A stretch of DNA of 64,000 nucleotides from CAJBVW01 sp964457335 (GTDB lineage Bacteria > Myxococcota_A > UBA796 > SXON01): assembly GCA_964457335.1 (NCBI GenBank), contig CAYWGD010000032.1:1-64000 (forward strand), read 5' to 3'. The notes under the pieces are model-generated. The model did no database searches, was not told where the DNA came from, and worked only from the letters and a program-made list of their open reading frames with translations. A program made the translations under genes and the position numbers. Shown here piece by piece: positions 45,924 through 56,211 of the stretch. Positions within the stretch are counted from its first letter, which is position 1. Every line of letters starts with the position of its first letter.

Positions 45924-46379
45924 CTACTCGCCGCTCAGGTTCCAGGACTGGATGTCGGCGTCCGCGTCGGTGCCGCCTTCCTTCCCGTCCTTGCCGAGGG
46001 AGATGATCTCGTAGTCGTTGTCGCCGTGGGTGCCCGGCGCGAAGTACTGGAACGGGTTGCCCCAGGCGTCGACCGGGACCTCGTTGTTCGGGAAGTACTT
46101 CTTCGCGGCCGCGAGCCCCTCGCCCGTGCTCGGGAACTTGCCCTTGTGCTTCGCCGAGTACGTGATGAGCGCCTCCTCCATCTTCTTGATCTGGATGCGC
46201 GTCGCGTCGGCGTTGGCCTCGTCGAGGAAGCCGATGACGTTCACGGCCACGACCGTCATGAGCACGCCCATGATGGCGATGACGACCATGATCTCGACGA
46301 GCGACATGCCCTTCTGCGAAGCGAGGGCTCGCCGGGAGGCGACCTGGAGGGACGAGCGGCTGAGGTGGGAGAGCGTCAT
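45924..46379 (-). CDS. gspG: Type II secretion major pseudopilin GspG
   Basis: A 151-residue major pseudopilin. The cleavage motif is QKG|MSLVEIMVVIAIMGVLM, and the body has the GspG signature LITYSAKHKGKFPSTGEGLAA, VPVDAWGNPFQYFAPG and a Ca2+-site-like C-terminus with acidic residues (GKEGGTDADAD). It forms the pseudopilus that pushes substrates through GspD. The ATG at 46379 follows gspF by 5 bp. Confidence 0.95.
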   Translation of the reverse strand: MTLSHLSRSSLQVASRRALASQKGMSLVEIMVVIAIMGVLMTVVAVNVIGFLDEANADATRIQIKKMEEALITYSAKHKGKFPSTGEGLAAAKKYFPNNEVPVDAWGNPFQYFAPGTHGDNDYEIISLGKDGKEGGTDADADIQSWNLSGE

Positions 46380-46384
46380 TTGGT

Positions 46385-47617
46385 TCACCGTACGACGGAG
46401 GAGAGGTTGAGCATGGGGAGCAGGATGCCCAGGGCGATGACCATGACCACGCCGCCCATGAACAACGTCATGATCGGCGTGAGCAGCGAGGTGAGCGTGT
46501 TGACGGTGTTCTCGACCTGGGCGTCGTAAGCGTCCGCCACCTTGCCGAGCATACCCTCGAGCTCGCCCGTCTTTTCCCCGATCGTGATCATATGTGTCAC
46601 GATTGGGGGGAACTGCCCCGAGGCCTTGAGCGGCACCGCGATCGACTGGCCCTCCGCGATGTTCCGCGAGGCGCTGTCGATGGCCTCGGCGATGATCTGG
46701 TTCCCGACGACCGTCCGGACGATCTGGAGCGCCGTGAGGATCGGCACGCCGCTGATGAGCAGCGTGGCGAGCGTGCGGCAGAAACGTGACACGGCGACCG
46801 TGCGGTTGATCTTCCCGAACACGGGGAGCTTGAGCTGGGTGCGGTCCCACCACACCGTTCCCTTGGGCGTGCGCACCCAACGCCGGCCGAGCCACACCGC
46901 GATGCCCCCGACCAGGAGGAGGAGCCACCAGTAGCCGGTCACGACGTTGGAGATCGTGAAGATCACCTCGGTGATGAGCGGGAGGCCCTCGTCGAAGCTG
47001 TCGAAGATCCGCTTGATGCGCGGGATGACGAAGGTGAAGAGCCCGAGCACGAGCCCGCTCGACACGAGCAGCATGAGCGCCGGGTACGTGACCGCCGCCA
47101 CGAGCTTGCCGCGCAGCGCCACCTGGCTCTCCATGTACTGGGTGAGCCGCTCGAGCACGAGGTCGAGCGCGCCCGACTGCTCGCCCGCGTCGACCATGTT
47201 CACGAAGAGATCGCCGAACACCTCGGGGTGCGCGCGCATGGCCCGGGCGAGCGAGGAGCCGCCGTTGACCTTCTGTCGCACCTCGACGAGCACCGCCTTC
47301 AACTTGGGGTTCTCCGTCTGGTCGACGAGCGCGGTGAGCGCCTCGACCATGGGGATGCCCGCGCCGATGAGCGTGGAGAGCTGGGAGGTGAGCGTGGCGA
47401 GGTCCTGGACCGAGATCCGCTGGAAGTACTTGCCGACGTCGATCTCGACGTTCAGCCCCTTGCCGCGGGTGGCACCCTCCTTCTTCTCCCAGACCTCCGT
47501 CGGGAACACACCCTGCTTGCGCAGGCGGCCGCGCGCGGACTTGGGCGACTCGGCATCGACGATGCCCTTGGTCGCCTTGCCCCCGGCGTCGAGCCCGACG
47601 TACTCGTAGACCGGCAT
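46385..47617 (-). CDS. gspF: Type II secretion inner-membrane platform protein GspF
   Basis: A 410-residue platform protein with three membrane helices and duplicated cytoplasmic domains (LATLTSQLSTLIGAGIPMVEAL; RFCRTLATLLISGVPILTALQ). Conserved features include VNMVDAGEQSGALDLVLERL and MITIGEKTGELEGML. It contacts GspE and GspL. Starts 2 bp after gspE. Confidence 0.96.
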   Translation of the reverse strand: MPVYEYVGLDAGGKATKGIVDAESPKSARGRLRKQGVFPTEVWEKKEGATRGKGLNVEIDVGKYFQRISVQDLATLTSQLSTLIGAGIPMVEALTALVDQTENPKLKAVLVEVRQKVNGGSSLARAMRAHPEVFGDLFVNMVDAGEQSGALDLVLERLTQYMESQVALRGKLVAAVTYPALMLLVSSGLVLGLFTFVIPRIKRIFDSFDEGLPLITEVIFTISNVVTGYWWLLLLVGGIAVWLGRRWVRTPKGTVWWDRTQLKLPVFGKINRTVAVSRFCRTLATLLISGVPILTALQIVRTVVGNQIIAEAIDSASRNIAEGQSIAVPLKASGQFPPIVTHMITIGEKTGELEGMLGKVADAYDAQVENTVNTLTSLLTPIMTLFMGGVVMVIALGILLPMLNLSSVVR

Positions 47618-47619
47618 CG

Positions 47620-49335
<1,716 letters not shown>

Positions 49336-49338
49336 TCC

Positions 49339-52095
49339 CTACTCCCCCGCCGGCGGGAGGGTGCCGTCGAGCTTCTCGCCCCCGGTACCGCCCGCGGGCC
49401 CGCCGAAGCCGCCGCCGCCGCTCGCGGGCGCGGTCGCCGGGGTGGTCTCCGGGCCGCCGATCACCGTCTCGAGCGGCTTGGGCGGCTCCTTGGTGCGGTA
49501 CATGCTCGGCTCGTCGATGAGGTTCATGCTGCCGCGCAACAGCGCGTTGAGCTGCTCCTCCTGCTCGTCCCGGCTCTTGCCGTAGAAGCGCTTGAGGAAC
49601 TCCTCGCGCTGCGCGACCTTCACCCGGTACACCTCCTCGAGGTCGGCCGGCTCGTTGATCACGTGCGGCGTGAGGAAGATGAGCAGGTTGGTCTTGCGCT
49701 CGGAGTTGCGCTTGCCGCGGAACAGGACGCCGATGAGGGGGATGTCACCCAACACCGGGATCTTCGTCTCCACCTCGGTCTGCGTGTTGCCGATGAGCCC
49801 GCCGATCACGATGGTCTGGTTGTCACGGACGACGACCACGTTCTCGGTCTCGCGCTTGGACGTGATGAAGCCCGACTGGTTCACGTCGAGCCCGGAGCTG
49901 TCCTCCTCCACCTCGGCCACCTCGAGGTTCATCTCGAGGGTGACGAAGTTGGACTCGTTGATCTGCGGGGTGACCGCGAGCGTGATGCCGACGTCCTCGC
50001 GCTGGTAGCTGGTGATCAGCTGGCCGTTGTTGTCACGGCCGGCGGACACCGGGAACGGCACGTTGCGGCCGACGTTGATCGTGGCCTCCTCGTTGTCGAG
50101 CACGAGGATGTTGGGGTTCGAGAGGATGTTCACGGCCGAGTTGGACGCGAGCGCGTTGATGGCGATGCCGAACGCGGGCACGGTGACTTCCGTCGAGCCG
50201 CCCTGCCCGTCCGACACGGTCACCGGGATGGCCTTACCGAGCACGCCCATCGCGAGGCCGGAGAGCAGCGTTGCCTGGTCGAGCCCCAGCGACGACGCGT
50301 TCATCTGCGCCGACCCGTAGTTGATCGCCCCGTCGGCGCCGCCCGCGCCGAAGTGGTAGCCGACGCCGAGGTTGAGGTCGTCCTCGGAGCCCACCTCGAC
50401 GACCACGGCCTCGACGTAGACCTGCCGCCGCGGGATGTCGAGGCGGTCGATGACCCGCTTGATCACCTGGAAGTCCTCGGGGGAGGCCAGGAGCACGAGC
50501 GAGTTGGTGTTCTCGTCCGCGGTGATGCGGAGCGCGCCGCTGTCGAACGCGGCCGCGACGCCGCTCGTGGTGCCGTCGCCCGCCGCGCCGCCGGGCTCGT
50601 AGGGCTTGGGGCCGCCCGGGCTGAAGCCGCCGCCCGGCCCGCCGCCGAAGCCGCCGCCGCCGATGTTGCCGCCGCCCGTGCGCTGGGTCCCGCCGGTGGA
50701 GCGCTGGTTGCGCGTGCCCGCGCCGGTGCGGCTGCCCGTGCCGGTCCGCGCCCCGCCGCCGCCCGTCGAGCTGCTCGCGAGGTTGGACAGGACGTTGGCG
50801 ACGTCCTCCGCGTTGGCGTGGTCGAGGTAGATGACGTGGATCTGGGCGCGGCTGGCGGGGTCGATGTCGACGTCCACCTGCGCCACGAGCTCCTTCACCT
50901 TGGCGATCGCCTCGTCGTTCGCCATGAGGATGAGCGAGTTGGTGCGCTCGTCGGAGATGATCTTGGAGATGAAGGCGCCCTCGGCCCCCACGTTGGTGCT
51001 CGAAGCGGCCGCCTCGGGCGCGGGCTCCGTGCGGCTCCGGCGGCGCGCGGCGGCGCGCTCGGCGGCCGTCTGCGGGGCCGCGGCCCCGCTGCTCGTGGTC
51101 GCCGCCACGCCGTAGATCTCCTCGAGGATGGTCTCCACCTCGGACGCCGTGGCGAAGCGGATGGGGATCACCTCGATGCGGCTCTTGGGCGCCGCCACGT
51201 CCATCTGCTTCACGATGCGGTAGACGCGCCGGATGTTGTAGGCGGCGTCCGTGAGGATGAGCGTGTTGGTCGGCGCGTACGCGATGACCTTGGCGCTCGG
51301 CCCGGACAGCTCCCGCACCACCGTCGAGATGTCGCTCACGCTGACGCTCTCGAGCTCGATGATCTGGGTGACGAAGTTGTCGGTGCCGGGGATGTTGTCC
51401 CCTTCGTACACGCGGAGCGGCGCGTTCGCGGCCTTCGAGGTGGCGACGATCTTCGTGCTGCCGCCGACGGTCACCGTCGTGTAGCCGGCCACCTCGAGCG
51501 CCGAGAGGAAGGCCTCGTAGGCCTCCGCCACGCTCACCTGCTGGTGGCTGATGATGGTCACCTGGCCCTTCAGGTCCTCGCCGAGGATGAAGTTGCGGCA
51601 GGTGATCTCGGCCATGTACTTGGCGACGTCCATGAGCGGCGCGTCGACGAAGTCGATCGTCACCTTGGACGTGGGCTCGACGCAGGGCACCTTCTTGGTG
51701 GTGACCGCGCCGGTCGCGCCGTTGTTCGCGTCGGGCACGCCGGGCTCGTCCTGGGCGCCCTTCGCGCCGGGGGGCGGGCCGCCCGGCATCGGGGGCGGCG
51801 GGCCGTCCTCGCCGAGGGGACCACCGGGACCGCCGGGCTGCATGCCGGGGCCCTGCAGCGGCCGGATGCGCTCGAGACCCTTCCCGCCGGCGGGACCCTT
51901 CTCGTCCTTCGCGCCCTTCTCGTCCTGCGCGCTCTTCTCGTCGTCCCCCTTGTCGTCCTGCGCCCAGGCGGGCCCGGCGAGCGAGAGGAGGAGCGCCGGG
52001 ACGCCGAGGAGCGTCGCGATCGCGCGCGTTGCCGAACCAGAGGAGGCCGTCCACTTCGTCATCTGCTTGGTCATCCCTTTGGTCGCGGAGGTCAT
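49339..52095 (-). CDS. gspD: Type II secretion secretin GspD
   Basis: A 918-residue secretin, longer than the usual 650-750. After the signal peptide (LLLSLAGPAWAQ) is a Lys/Asp and then Pro/Gly-rich stretch (about 45-120). N0 and N1-N3 domains follow (VTIDFVDAPLMDVAKYMAEI; NTLILTDAAYNIRRV; NSLILMANDEAIAKV; NSLVLLASPEDFQVI), with inserts rich in Ala/Arg and Gly/Thr/Ser. The secretin core has VPFPVSAG and VVVRDNQTIVIGGLI. No C-terminal S-domain is evident. It forms the outer-membrane channel. The ATG overlaps the gspC stop (ATGA). Confidence 0.96.
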   Translation of the reverse strand: MTSATKGMTKQMTKWTASSGSATRAIATLLGVPALLLSLAGPAWAQDDKGDDEKSAQDEKGAKDEKGPAGGKGLERIRPLQGPGMQPGGPGGPLGEDGPPPPMPGGPPPGAKGAQDEPGVPDANNGATGAVTTKKVPCVEPTSKVTIDFVDAPLMDVAKYMAEITCRNFILGEDLKGQVTIISHQQVSVAEAYEAFLSALEVAGYTTVTVGGSTKIVATSKAANAPLRVYEGDNIPGTDNFVTQIIELESVSVSDISTVVRELSGPSAKVIAYAPTNTLILTDAAYNIRRVYRIVKQMDVAAPKSRIEVIPIRFATASEVETILEEIYGVAATTSSGAAAPQTAAERAAARRRSRTEPAPEAAASSTNVGAEGAFISKIISDERTNSLILMANDEAIAKVKELVAQVDVDIDPASRAQIHVIYLDHANAEDVANVLSNLASSSTGGGGARTGTGSRTGAGTRNQRSTGGTQRTGGGNIGGGGFGGGPGGGFSPGGPKPYEPGGAAGDGTTSGVAAAFDSGALRITADENTNSLVLLASPEDFQVIKRVIDRLDIPRRQVYVEAVVVEVGSEDDLNLGVGYHFGAGGADGAINYGSAQMNASSLGLDQATLLSGLAMGVLGKAIPVTVSDGQGGSTEVTVPAFGIAINALASNSAVNILSNPNILVLDNEEATINVGRNVPFPVSAGRDNNGQLITSYQREDVGITLAVTPQINESNFVTLEMNLEVAEVEEDSSGLDVNQSGFITSKRETENVVVVRDNQTIVIGGLIGNTQTEVETKIPVLGDIPLIGVLFRGKRNSERKTNLLIFLTPHVINEPADLEEVYRVKVAQREEFLKRFYGKSRDEQEEQLNALLRGSMNLIDEPSMYRTKEPPKPLETVIGGPETTPATAPASGGGGFGGPAGGTGGEKLDGTLPPAGE

Positions 52096-53060
52096 CGGAC
52101 CTCGTACTCCAGCGTCTGGCGCTGGTTCCTGCGAGTGATCTCGAAGTTGAAGCTGCGCTCGTTGCGCAGGGTCTGGTAGACCTGCATCGCCGACTCGGTG
52201 CTCGTGAGCGGGTTCCCGTTCACCCCGTGCACGATGTCGCCGTTCTTGATGCCGAGCTTGTCGAAGAGGCTCCCGCGGCGGATCGCGGAGAGGCGGTAGC
52301 CGTCGATGGCCCCGTCCGAGCCCTTGTGGGGCGCGACGCGCATCTGGCCGGCGAGCTTCTCGAAGTTGTTGATCGAGTCCTCGATCAGCGAGGACTCCAC
52401 GGCGAACTTGTTGTCCGAGAGCTTCTCGACGCCGGCCTCGCCCTCGCCTTCCTTGCCGGCTACGGCGGGCGCGGCCTTCGCGGTCTCGGCGCCGATGCAG
52501 ATGCAGGTGCCGCCGTCGAGGCACACCTTCTTCTGCTCGATGAGCACGATGCGGCCTTCGCCGCCCACCTCGTCGCCCATGGCGAAGCCGTCGGTCTTGC
52601 CCTCGCGGGAGGCGCCGACGGAGATGAGCGCGGAGGAGTACGCGGGGACCTCCGCCACGACCGTGGCGAGGAGCCGCACGTTGGCGTCGGAGCGGCACTC
52701 GCCCGTCGCGTCGACGGCGTTGGCCGCGCTCGGATCGTACACGGCCGTCGAGTCGAAGATGTTCCGCCGGACGATGATGTCGACGTAGGTCTTCGCCGGC
52801 AGCGCGCGCGGGCGGGCCGAGGCGGCGGACTTGCGGGGCTCGGCGCCGTCCGGACCCGCGCCGTCGGGCCCGTCGTCGGGGCCCGCGGCGTCGGCCACGG
52901 CCGCGTCGGCGTACTCCGGGATCTCGGCCCCGTCGGGGAGGGCGAGCAACCGGGCGACCGCCTGGTTGGCGAGGGCGCCGCCGCCGAAGCCGACGACGCC
53001 GATCACCCCGAGGATGACGAGCGCGCGGCGTCGGATGGATGCGGCCGATGGATCAGGCAC
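52092..53060 (-). CDS. gspC: Type II secretion protein GspC
   Basis: A 322-residue GspC: N-terminal membrane helix (ALVILGVIGVVGFGGGAL), an acidic Ala/Asp linker, an HR domain that contacts GspD (about 95-195; IIVRRNIFDSTA, LLATVVAEVPAYSSALI) and a C-terminal PDZ domain (RRGSLFDKLGIKNGDIVHGVNG). The HR domain has an unusual Cys set (GECRSD; CLDGGTCICIG). I choose GTG 53060 because GAGAGAGGA lies just before it; an in-frame GTG at 53075 is the alternative. First gene of the operon. Confidence 0.92.
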   Translation of the reverse strand: MPDPSAASIRRRALVILGVIGVVGFGGGALANQAVARLLALPDGAEIPEYADAAVADAAGPDDGPDGAGPDGAEPRKSAASARPRALPAKTYVDIIVRRNIFDSTAVYDPSAANAVDATGECRSDANVRLLATVVAEVPAYSSALISVGASREGKTDGFAMGDEVGGEGRIVLIEQKKVCLDGGTCICIGAETAKAAPAVAGKEGEGEAGVEKLSDNKFAVESSLIEDSINNFEKLAGQMRVAPHKGSDGAIDGYRLSAIRRGSLFDKLGIKNGDIVHGVNGNPLTSTESAMQVYQTLRNERSFNFEITRRNQRQTLEYEVR

Positions 53061-53157
53061 GGGTCCTCTCTCCACGGTTTCAGGAGGGTCGAAGCCTTAG
53101 CAAGCTCCGTGCCCGCCGGACAGGGCCCCCGGACGGCCCTTTACAGGTCAGCCGCGG

Positions 53158-53168
53158 GACAGGTTGTC
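53158..53168. promoter_or_regulatory. Palindrome GACAGGTTGTC, copy 1
   Basis: GACA/TGTC arms around GGT. An identical copy starts 41 bp further on, about four helical turns. A regulator binding both is plausible for gspC, the cyclase, or both. Confidence 0.4.
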
Positions 53169-53198
53169 GCGGGCGGCGGCCGACCCCCGGCGTGCCGT

Positions 53199-53209
53199 GA
53201 CAGGTTGTC
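53199..53209. promoter_or_regulatory. Palindrome GACAGGTTGTC, copy 2
   Basis: Identical to copy 1; here the palindrome extends by one base on each side (TGACAGGTTGTCA). Confidence 0.4.
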
Positions 53210-53302
53210 AGTAATGGACGGTCACGCCCGCCGAGCCCGATCGCAACCGGACAACCCGGGGCTTCCGCGCGGGGGCGGTCGACACGCCCCCCGCCCGGGA
53301 GA

Positions 53303-53308
53303 TAGAGT
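53303..53308 (+). promoter_or_regulatory. Candidate -10 element of the cyclase gene
   Basis: TAGAGT, 22 nt before the GTG at 53331, with GAGGAG between them. Same hexamer as before pilT. Confidence 0.35.
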
Positions 53309-53330
53309 CGCGCCGCCGAGGAGCCCCCGC

Positions 53331-54875
53331 GTGCACATCCGGACCCGCACCCGCACCGTGGTCTTCACCGACATGGCGGACTACACGCGGCGCACGGCCG
53401 AGGCCGATCGCGAGGGGCTCCGCAACCTGCTGGCCATGCACCAGCGCTACGTCGAGCCCGTCCTGACGGGGCGCGGCGGGCGCATCGTCAAGAACATCGG
53501 CGACAGCTTCATGGCGCTCTTCGACAGCGCCACCGACGCGATCCGCGCGTGTATGGACCTCGTGGAGGCCCACGACCAGAGCCGCGGCTCGGACGTCTCC
53601 TTCCGCGCCGCCGTGGCCACGGGCGACGTCGAGGAGACCGACAGCGACGCCTTCGGCGAGCCGGTCAACCTCGCCGCCCGCATCATCGCGCGCACGCCCA
53701 CGGGCGAGGTCTGGTTCGCCCCGGCCACCTGGCACTGCATCAACCAGGCGGAGATCCCCTACGAGCCCGCCGGCCGGCACACGCTCAAGGGCATCCCCTG
53801 GGAGGTCGAGGTGTACCGCGCGGTGCCCCTGAACCAGGCGTGGCTCCCCGACGCGCTGGTGGCCGCGGCGCGGAGCCGACAGCTCGTCATCTGGCGCGCG
53901 GGGGACCCGGTGCCCGTGCTGCCGCCGAACAGCCAGCTCGTGCTCGAGGGCTTCCGCCCGGGGTCGCCGGCGCTGTCCGAGGCGGTCGACCGGCTGCCGC
54001 TGCTCGAGCCCTCCCGCCTCTGGCTCTCGACCTACAACATCTCCCCGGCCGACCGCTACGAGTGGGTCCGCAACGGGCGCGGGCTCGTGATCGGCACCCC
54101 CGCGGCGGTCCGCACCGCGGTGCACCAGCAGGTGCAGGCTGCGAGCCGCTCGGTCGGCTCCGACACGATCATCCTCGACACCGGCTCGGCGTCGGTGCTC
54201 GACCTCGTCGTCGCGGGGCTCGCGCTGCCCTCCGTCCCGCTCTCCGAGGTGGTCGCCGGCTACAGCTACGACCTCGCGCCCGACGGCCGCTGGCTCAACC
54301 GCAGCGAGCGCGCGCTCGCGCGGGTCGACGTGTCGAGCGCCGGCGCGACGGTCGCCCCCCTGGCCCCCGGCGTCACGGTCAACAACCAGCCCGGCTCCTC
54401 GGGCACGCCCGTCCCGCTCGCCTCCGGCACGACGCTCCAGACGCCCGCGGGCACCTTCCGCTTCGTGTCGCTCGGCCAGGAGGGCTACCTCGGCGCGCTC
54501 GTCGGCGACTCGCAGATCCGCCTCGGCGTCGGCTCCGGTCAGCAGGTGGAGTTCGGCCGCGAGCCCAACCACCCGGGCCTGCTCCTGCCGGACCGCAACA
54601 CCCAGGAGAACATCCGCTGGCTCCCGGGCGCGCGGGCCACGCGGGCGCGCGAGCGGGGCTTCACGCTGGACAAGGTGCTGACCGGCCGCCACCACGCGGC
54701 GCTCCAGGCCACCCTGCGGAGCATCGACGTGCTGCCCCTGCACGAGACCTGCGCCACCTACCTCGTCGACGGCGAGCAGCAGGTGAAGCGGCTCACCGGC
54801 CCGACGCCGGCGCAGGTCGGGGACCTGCTGCTGCTCGGCACGATGGTGATCGCGCTCCGGGAGCCGCAGTTCTGA
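53331..54875 (+). CDS. Class III adenylate cyclase with FHA-like C-terminal domain
   Basis: A 514-residue protein with no membrane helix. The N-terminal class III cyclase domain (about 5-165) is complete: metal Asp in VFTDMADYT (D14) and KNIGDSF (D58), substrate Lys K54, D106 in SDAFGEPVNLAAR, and transition-state N113/R117, which together favour ATP as substrate. The middle (170-370) has repeated beta-rich segments I do not recognise. The last 130 or so residues look like an FHA domain (VEFGREPNHPGLLLPDRNTQ; CATYLVDGE; VGDLLLLGTMVIAL), which would bind phosphothreonine. The GTG start has GAGGAG 7 nt upstream. Confidence 0.85.
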   Translation: MHIRTRTRTVVFTDMADYTRRTAEADREGLRNLLAMHQRYVEPVLTGRGGRIVKNIGDSFMALFDSATDAIRACMDLVEAHDQSRGSDVSFRAAVATGDVEETDSDAFGEPVNLAARIIARTPTGEVWFAPATWHCINQAEIPYEPAGRHTLKGIPWEVEVYRAVPLNQAWLPDALVAAARSRQLVIWRAGDPVPVLPPNSQLVLEGFRPGSPALSEAVDRLPLLEPSRLWLSTYNISPADRYEWVRNGRGLVIGTPAAVRTAVHQQVQAASRSVGSDTIILDTGSASVLDLVVAGLALPSVPLSEVVAGYSYDLAPDGRWLNRSERALARVDVSSAGATVAPLAPGVTVNNQPGSSGTPVPLASGTTLQTPAGTFRFVSLGQEGYLGALVGDSQIRLGVGSGQQVEFGREPNHPGLLLPDRNTQENIRWLPGARATRARERGFTLDKVLTGRHHAALQATLRSIDVLPLHETCATYLVDGEQQVKRLTGPTPAQVGDLLLLGTMVIALREPQF

Positions 54876-54879
54876 TCGG

Positions 54880-56211
54880 CTAGCCGCTCGCGGCCAGCGC
54901 CAGCTCCGACACCGCGTCCGACACGCGCACCGGCCACGAGGACGGCCGCTCGATGTCGCGGAGCGGCGCCGGCAGGGCCTGCACCTGCGCGGCCCGGTGC
55001 TGCCGCAGCTGCGCGAGCGGCGGATCCGGCTCCAGGCGCTCCCCGTCGCGCATGACGCAGCGGAGCAGCGGCGCGGCGCCGAGCCGCTCCTGGCCCCAGA
55101 CCTCGTGCTCGAGGCACAACAGGTCGTGGTCGGCGTGCCGGCAGATCTGCTTGCGGCCCGGGTAGGGCGCGCTCCCCTGGCGCAGGACCGGCGCGGCCCG
55201 CGCCCCCCGCATCATCTCGGCGATCCGGAACGCGACGCGCATCCCCTGGTCGCTCGCCGCGGCCAGCGCGCGGCCGACCGCGAAGAGCTGCACGGGCGCC
55301 CCGCCGTCCACGAGCTTGCGGATGCGCGCCTCGTCGAGCTGCCCCGAGCCCAGGATGCGCACGTGCGGCATGCCGTTGCGGTCCAGCGCGGCGCGGACCT
55401 GCCGGGACACGCGGTCGAGGTCCTCGTGGTCGATGCGCACCGTCTGCACCTCCTTCCGGAAGGGCAGGAAGCGCTTCACGCCGTCGACCGGGTCGTCGTC
55501 GGGCAGCGAGAGGTGGGCGAGGCCCGGGAAGTGCAGCCGGAAGGCGTCGTAGGCGAGCCGATCGTCGCCGTAGGCCGCGAGGAAGGTGTCGGCCATCGTC
55601 CCCATCGGGGGGATGCCGAGGTGGAGCGCCGCGAGCGCGTTCGTGGTGGCGGAGACGCCGCCCACGTACGCGGCGCGTGCGGCGAGGAGCGCGGCCTCGG
55701 GCCCCGCGCAGCGCCGGCTCCCGAAGTCGAGGACGGCGTGGCCCTTCGCCACGTCGACCATCCGCGCGGCCCGCGTCGCGATGGCGGTCGCGGCGCTCAC
55801 GATCTGGATGGCCCGCGTCTCCACGAGCGTACACGCCCCGAGCGGCGCGGTGATCCGGACGATCGGCTCGCCGGGGAACACGACGGTGCCTTCGGGGACG
55901 GCCCACACCTCCCCGCGGAAGCGGAAGCGGCGGAGCCAGTCGAAGTAGGACGGCGAGACCTTGGCGAAGCGCGGCTCCTGCCGGAGCGCGTCGACCTCCG
56001 GCTCGGTGAAGGTCAGGGCGGAGAGGTGGTCGAGGAGCGTGCCGAGCCCGGCCGCGACGAAGTAGCCGTGGCCCTCGGGCAGGGCGCGCGCGTAGAGGTC
56101 GAAGGTGGCGTCCCCCCAGAGCCCGTCGGCGTGGTAAACGGCCGCCAGCACGAACTGGTAGAACTCGGCCTGCAACGCGAGGTGGCCCGGCATGAAGAGT
56201 GGGCGTTCCAT
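54880..56211 (-). CDS. pncB: Nicotinate phosphoribosyltransferase
   Basis: A 443-residue NAPRTase, which makes nicotinic acid mononucleotide from nicotinate, PRPP and ATP in NAD salvage. Features include HLALQAEFYQFVLAAVYH, a conserved substrate-binding region VLDFGSRRCAGPEAALLAARAAYVG (listed in part), GTMADTFLAAYGDD and VRILGSGQLDEARIRKLVDGG. The start is ATG 56211, with TAGGAT 6 nt before it; a second in-frame ATG at 56193 fits the family equally well. The 5' end overlaps the start of the divergent methyltransferase gene. Its product enters the same NAD cycle as the CinA amidase. Confidence 0.9.
   Translation of the reverse strand: MERPLFMPGHLALQAEFYQFVLAAVYHADGLWGDATFDLYARALPEGHGYFVAAGLGTLLDHLSALTFTEPEVDALRQEPRFAKVSPSYFDWLRRFRFRGEVWAVPEGTVVFPGEPIVRITAPLGACTLVETRAIQIVSAATAIATRAARMVDVAKGHAVLDFGSRRCAGPEAALLAARAAYVGGVSATTNALAALHLGIPPMGTMADTFLAAYGDDRLAYDAFRLHFPGLAHLSLPDDDPVDGVKRFLPFRKEVQTVRIDHEDLDRVSRQVRAALDRNGMPHVRILGSGQLDEARIRKLVDGGAPVQLFAVGRALAAASDQGMRVAFRIAEMMRGARAAPVLRQGSAPYPGRKQICRHADHDLLCLEHEVWGQERLGAAPLLRCVMRDGERLEPDPPLAQLRQHRAAQVQALPAPLRDIERPSSWPVRVSDAVSELALAASG

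Larger units (their letters stand above)
53076..53302. other. Divergent intergenic region between gspC and cyclase
   Basis: About 230 bp without a gene. It carries two copies of an 11-bp palindrome (53158 and 53199) and, on the minus strand, a possible -10 region TAAGGC at 53094-53099 for gspC. Confidence 0.6.
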
